Assembly (NCBI RefSeq): GCF_001187915.1
Contig: NZ_LGIU01000098.1
Coordinates: 1 to 64,000 of the forward strand
From: Arthrobacter sp. RIT-PI-e
GTDB lineage: Bacteria; Actinomycetota; Actinomycetes; Actinomycetales; Micrococcaceae
Length of the DNA: 64,000 nt
Reading direction: 5' to 3'
The translations under genes and the position numbers were made by a program. This document shows, in pieces, positions 61,872-64,000 of the stretch. Numbering within the stretch: the first letter of the stretch is position 1; the number at the start of each line of letters is the position of its first letter. The notes beneath the pieces were generated by a model. It did not search any database. It was given only the letters and a program-made list of their open reading frames with translations, and was not told the DNA's origin.

Positions 61872-62908
61872 ACCGTCTGCTCCTTCTGCTGCTCGGTGGC
61901 CCCGATACGTCCTCCGTGGTCGTCACCCTCGGTGGCGGAACCATCGGCGGCGTCCGCGGCATCTGCGCGGCGCCCGGTGAGCGTCAGGAAGACGTCGTCG
62001 AGGCTGGGGCGCCTCATCCCGGCGTCGTGCAGGGGGATCCCGGCCTCCCCGAGGTCGGAGAGGATGAGCTGGAGGGCCCGCGGGCCCTGACGAACGGCCA
62101 CCTCGACGGTGCGGCCGTCGTCGCCCACGGACGGCTCGCCCTCGCCGTGACGTCCCAGGATCTCGCGGGCGGCAGCGGCGTCCGCGGAGTCGACGACGGA
62201 CACCTCCACCCGGTGCCCGCCGATCTGCGCCTTCAGCTGGTCAGCCGTCCCCTCGGCGATGGCCCTGCCGCCGTCGATCACCGCGATGTCGTCGGAGAGC
62301 TGATCCGCCTCCTCGAGGTACTGGGTGGTCAGCAGCAGGGTGGTGCCGTTCCTCACCAGGTCCTTGATGATGCCCCACAGCGCCAGCCGGCTCCTCGGGT
62401 CCAGCCCCGTGGTGGGCTCGTCGAGGAACAGGATCTTGGGGTCGATCACCAGCGCGCCCGCGAGATCGATCCGGCGCCGCATGCCGCCGGAGAAACCCTT
62501 GACCGGACGGTTGCCCGCCTCGGAGAGCTCGAACTGCTCGATCAGCTCCCGCGCCCTGCGCTTCGATTCACGCGCCCCCAGGTGGTAGAGCCGCCCCACC
62601 ATCTCGAGATTCTCGAACCCCGTGAGGTTCTCGTCCACCGCGGCGTACTGTCCCGCCACGCCGATGATGCGCCGGGCTGCCTTCGGGTTCCGCACCACGT
62701 CGATGCCGTCCAGGAACGCGGTGCCGGCGGTGGGGCGGGTGAGGGGGGTCAGGATCTTCACCACGGTGGTCTTCCCGGCACCGTTGGGGCCCAGCAGTGC
62801 CTTGACCGTTCCCTGGGGTACGGAAAGATCCATGCCGTCGAGTGCATGGACAGGTCCGCTCTTGGACGAGTAGGTCTTCGTCAGACCCGATGCTTCGATG
62901 ATCGCCAT
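61868..62908 (-). CDS. ABC-type multidrug transporter ATP-binding protein, DrrA-like
   Basis: 346 residues. Walker A GPNGAGKTT, signature FSGGMRRRIDLAGAL, Walker B ILFLDEPTTGLDPRSR and H-loop LLTTQYLEEAD are all present, with the C-terminal extension (about 230-346) typical of DrrA-type ATPases, which couples to DrrB. The exporter likely removes a hydrophobic compound. First in the two-gene unit drrA-like/drrB-like; a second ABC exporter follows downstream. Confidence 0.95.
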   Translation of the reverse strand: MAIIEASGLTKTYSSKSGPVHALDGMDLSVPQGTVKALLGPNGAGKTTVVKILTPLTRPTAGTAFLDGIDVVRNPKAARRIIGVAGQYAAVDENLTGFENLEMVGRLYHLGARESKRRARELIEQFELSEAGNRPVKGFSGGMRRRIDLAGALVIDPKILFLDEPTTGLDPRSRLALWGIIKDLVRNGTTLLLTTQYLEEADQLSDDIAVIDGGRAIAEGTADQLKAQIGGHRVEVSVVDSADAAAAREILGRHGEGEPSVGDDGRTVEVAVRQGPRALQLILSDLGEAGIPLHDAGMRRPSLDDVFLTLTGRRADAADAADGSATEGDDHGGRIGATEQQKEQTV

Positions 62909-62995
62909 GCAGACAGGGTAGGACTCCGGACGCCCCGTTCCTAGGGGTTTCGGCGCCCGATTCCTGCGACACCGGTCCGGGTCCGGGTCCGAGTC

Positions 62996-64000
62996 CTACG
63001 GGGTGTGGTCGGGACCCCCCTGCGGCACGTCCGGCTCGTGGGTGCGCTCGCGGGCAGCCGGTGCCCCCAGGAGGGAGGCGAGGCCCGCCACACCCACGGC
63101 GAGCAGCGCAGTGCGGATGCCCACCACGACGCCGAGGAACCCGAGGAGCGGGGGGCCCGCGAGGAAGGCGGGGTACCCGACGGTGGAGACCACGGCCACG
63201 CGGGCCGCCGCCCGCTCGGGCTGGTCGGCCGCCGCGGACATCCCCATGGGGAAGCCGAGTGCCGCGCCCGCGCCCCACAGGACGGCCCCGAGTGCCGCCA
63301 GCGGCACATCGGGTGCCAGCACGAACAGCACCAGCCCCGCGAGGGAGGATCCGAGGCTCGCCTGCAGTACACGCACGCGCCCGAAGCGGTCGATCAGGCC
63401 CCCTCCCACGAAGCGCACGGCCGTCATGGCCGCCACGAAGACCGCGAACATGACCGCACCCGTGCTCTCCATGGCGTCGAGGCCGTCCACCGTGGCCTTG
63501 GCCACCCAGTCGTTGGCGGCGCCCTCGGTCAGGGCGGCACCGAGCACCACGAGCCCGATCAGCAGCGTGCGGGATTCCGTCCACGCACCCAGTCCGGAGG
63601 CCTTGGGACCAGAGGCCTCGTCGGGGAGGCCGCCGGGTGTCCTCGCCGGCATGGGCAGGAAGAAACGCGGTGTCCACAGGGAGACGGCGAGACTGAGCAC
63701 GGCCACCGTGAGGAGGTGCACCGACAGGTCGACGGCGAGCGCGGACAGCCCCGCCCCGATCAGGGCGCCCATGAACGCTCCCCCGCTGAAGGCGGCATGG
63801 AAACGCGGCATGATGGTGCGCCCCACCAGCCGCTCCACGTCCGCCCCCTCGATGTTCTGCCCAACGTCCCACAGGGCGATGCCACAGCCGAAGAGGAACA
63901 GTCCGACCGCGACCACCGGGACCGTGGCGTCGGAGAGCCCGAGCGCGATGGCGCACGCACCAAGCGCGGCGGAGGTTCCACCGATCCGCACCGTGGAGGC
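62996..64000 (-). CDS. MFS transporter, 5' part beyond the window edge
   Basis: At least 334 residues, open to the right edge; about 60-80 N-terminal residues are likely missing compared with a normal 400-residue MFS protein. About ten hydrophobic helices remain. The segment WDVGQNIEGADVERLVGRTIMP and the later RFVGGGLIDRFGRVRVL (MFS loop motif form D-x3-G/R) support a major-facilitator carrier of the sugar/multidrug type. Substrate unknown. It ends 87 nt after the drrA-like start. Confidence 0.88.
   Translation of the reverse strand, partial: ASTVRIGGTSAALGACAIALGLSDATVPVVAVGLFLFGCGIALWDVGQNIEGADVERLVGRTIMPRFHAAFSGGAFMGALIGAGLSALAVDLSVHLLTVAVLSLAVSLWTPRFFLPMPARTPGGLPDEASGPKASGLGAWTESRTLLIGLVVLGAALTEGAANDWVAKATVDGLDAMESTGAVMFAVFVAAMTAVRFVGGGLIDRFGRVRVLQASLGSSLAGLVLFVLAPDVPLAALGAVLWGAGAALGFPMGMSAAADQPERAAARVAVVSTVGYPAFLAGPPLLGFLGVVVGIRTALLAVGVAGLASLLGAPAARERTHEPDVPQGGPDHTP

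Noticed and set aside
1-64000. tRNA, rRNA, CRISPR arrays, IS elements and attachment sites
   Set aside because: Reading both strands by eye I found no clover-leaf gene, ribosomal RNA segment, regularly spaced repeats, transposase frame or integrase. A dedicated covariance-model search could still find a small RNA.

Overview
The window is very GC-rich with high third-position GC. It carries Lsr2, a GAF-ANTAR protein, a DUF3618/holin-type envelope operon, AztABCD zinc transport and the block dnaB / rplI-rpsR-ssb-rpsF. Together these indicate an actinobacterium of the order Micrococcales, probably Micrococcaceae. The replication and ribosomal block suggests chromosomal, origin-side DNA. No rRNA, tRNA, CRISPR array, insertion sequence or prophage was recognised.

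Layout. 1-2.9 kb: a cut-off lipoprotein gene, a D-threonine-aldolase-type PLP enzyme, and DUF3105 and DUF305 proteins. 3.0-5.9 kb: a CsoR operator inside a promoter, followed by csoR-copZ-copA (copper efflux). 6.2-10.1 kb: chvE-mmsA-mmsB monosaccharide importer. 10.2-16.4 kb: PPK2, a BASS/ACR3-type carrier, small membrane proteins, a MATE exporter, a GAF-ANTAR regulator. 16.7-25.4 kb: a GH43-type glycosidase, then a tricarboxylate island: rraA-acnA divergent from gntR, tctC, usp, tctB, tctA, with two matching operator-like sites flanking gntR. 25.6-28.3 kb: an RsbQ hydrolase translationally coupled to a PAS-GGDEF-EAL protein whose EAL end is frameshifted. 28.3-33.4 kb: zinc uptake, aztA divergent from aztB and aztC, with two AztD-like beta-propellers. 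33.4-45.1 kb: DUF4031-HD, a broken membrane-protein gene, lsr2, a BNR propeller with a MoaD-like protein, a lipoprotein, 5-oxoprolinase (pxpBC, pxpA), an AI-2E-type transporter, and a diiron-type enzyme coupled to an unusual CDGSH protein.

45.1-51.6 kb is a stress region: Mn catalase with DUF4383, a membrane/envelope operon, an isochorismatase-like hydrolase, a PRC-barrel/DUF2382 protein and a MarR regulator. The palindromic motif TAAG-N4-CTTA, exact or with one or two changes, occurs six times in its intergenic regions. I propose this as a local, possibly MarR-controlled, stress regulon. From 51.6 kb: dnaB, a 748-bp non-coding stretch with DnaA-box-like 9-mers and repeated hairpins, the rpsF-ssb-rpsR-rplI operon, an M18 aminopeptidase, a two-component system with two ABC exporters, and an MFS transporter cut by the right edge.

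Several genes carry probable frameshifts, some at G/C homopolymers (about 186, 27990, 34800 and 39870). These could be real lesions, phase-variable tracts or base-calling errors; sequence alone cannot decide.
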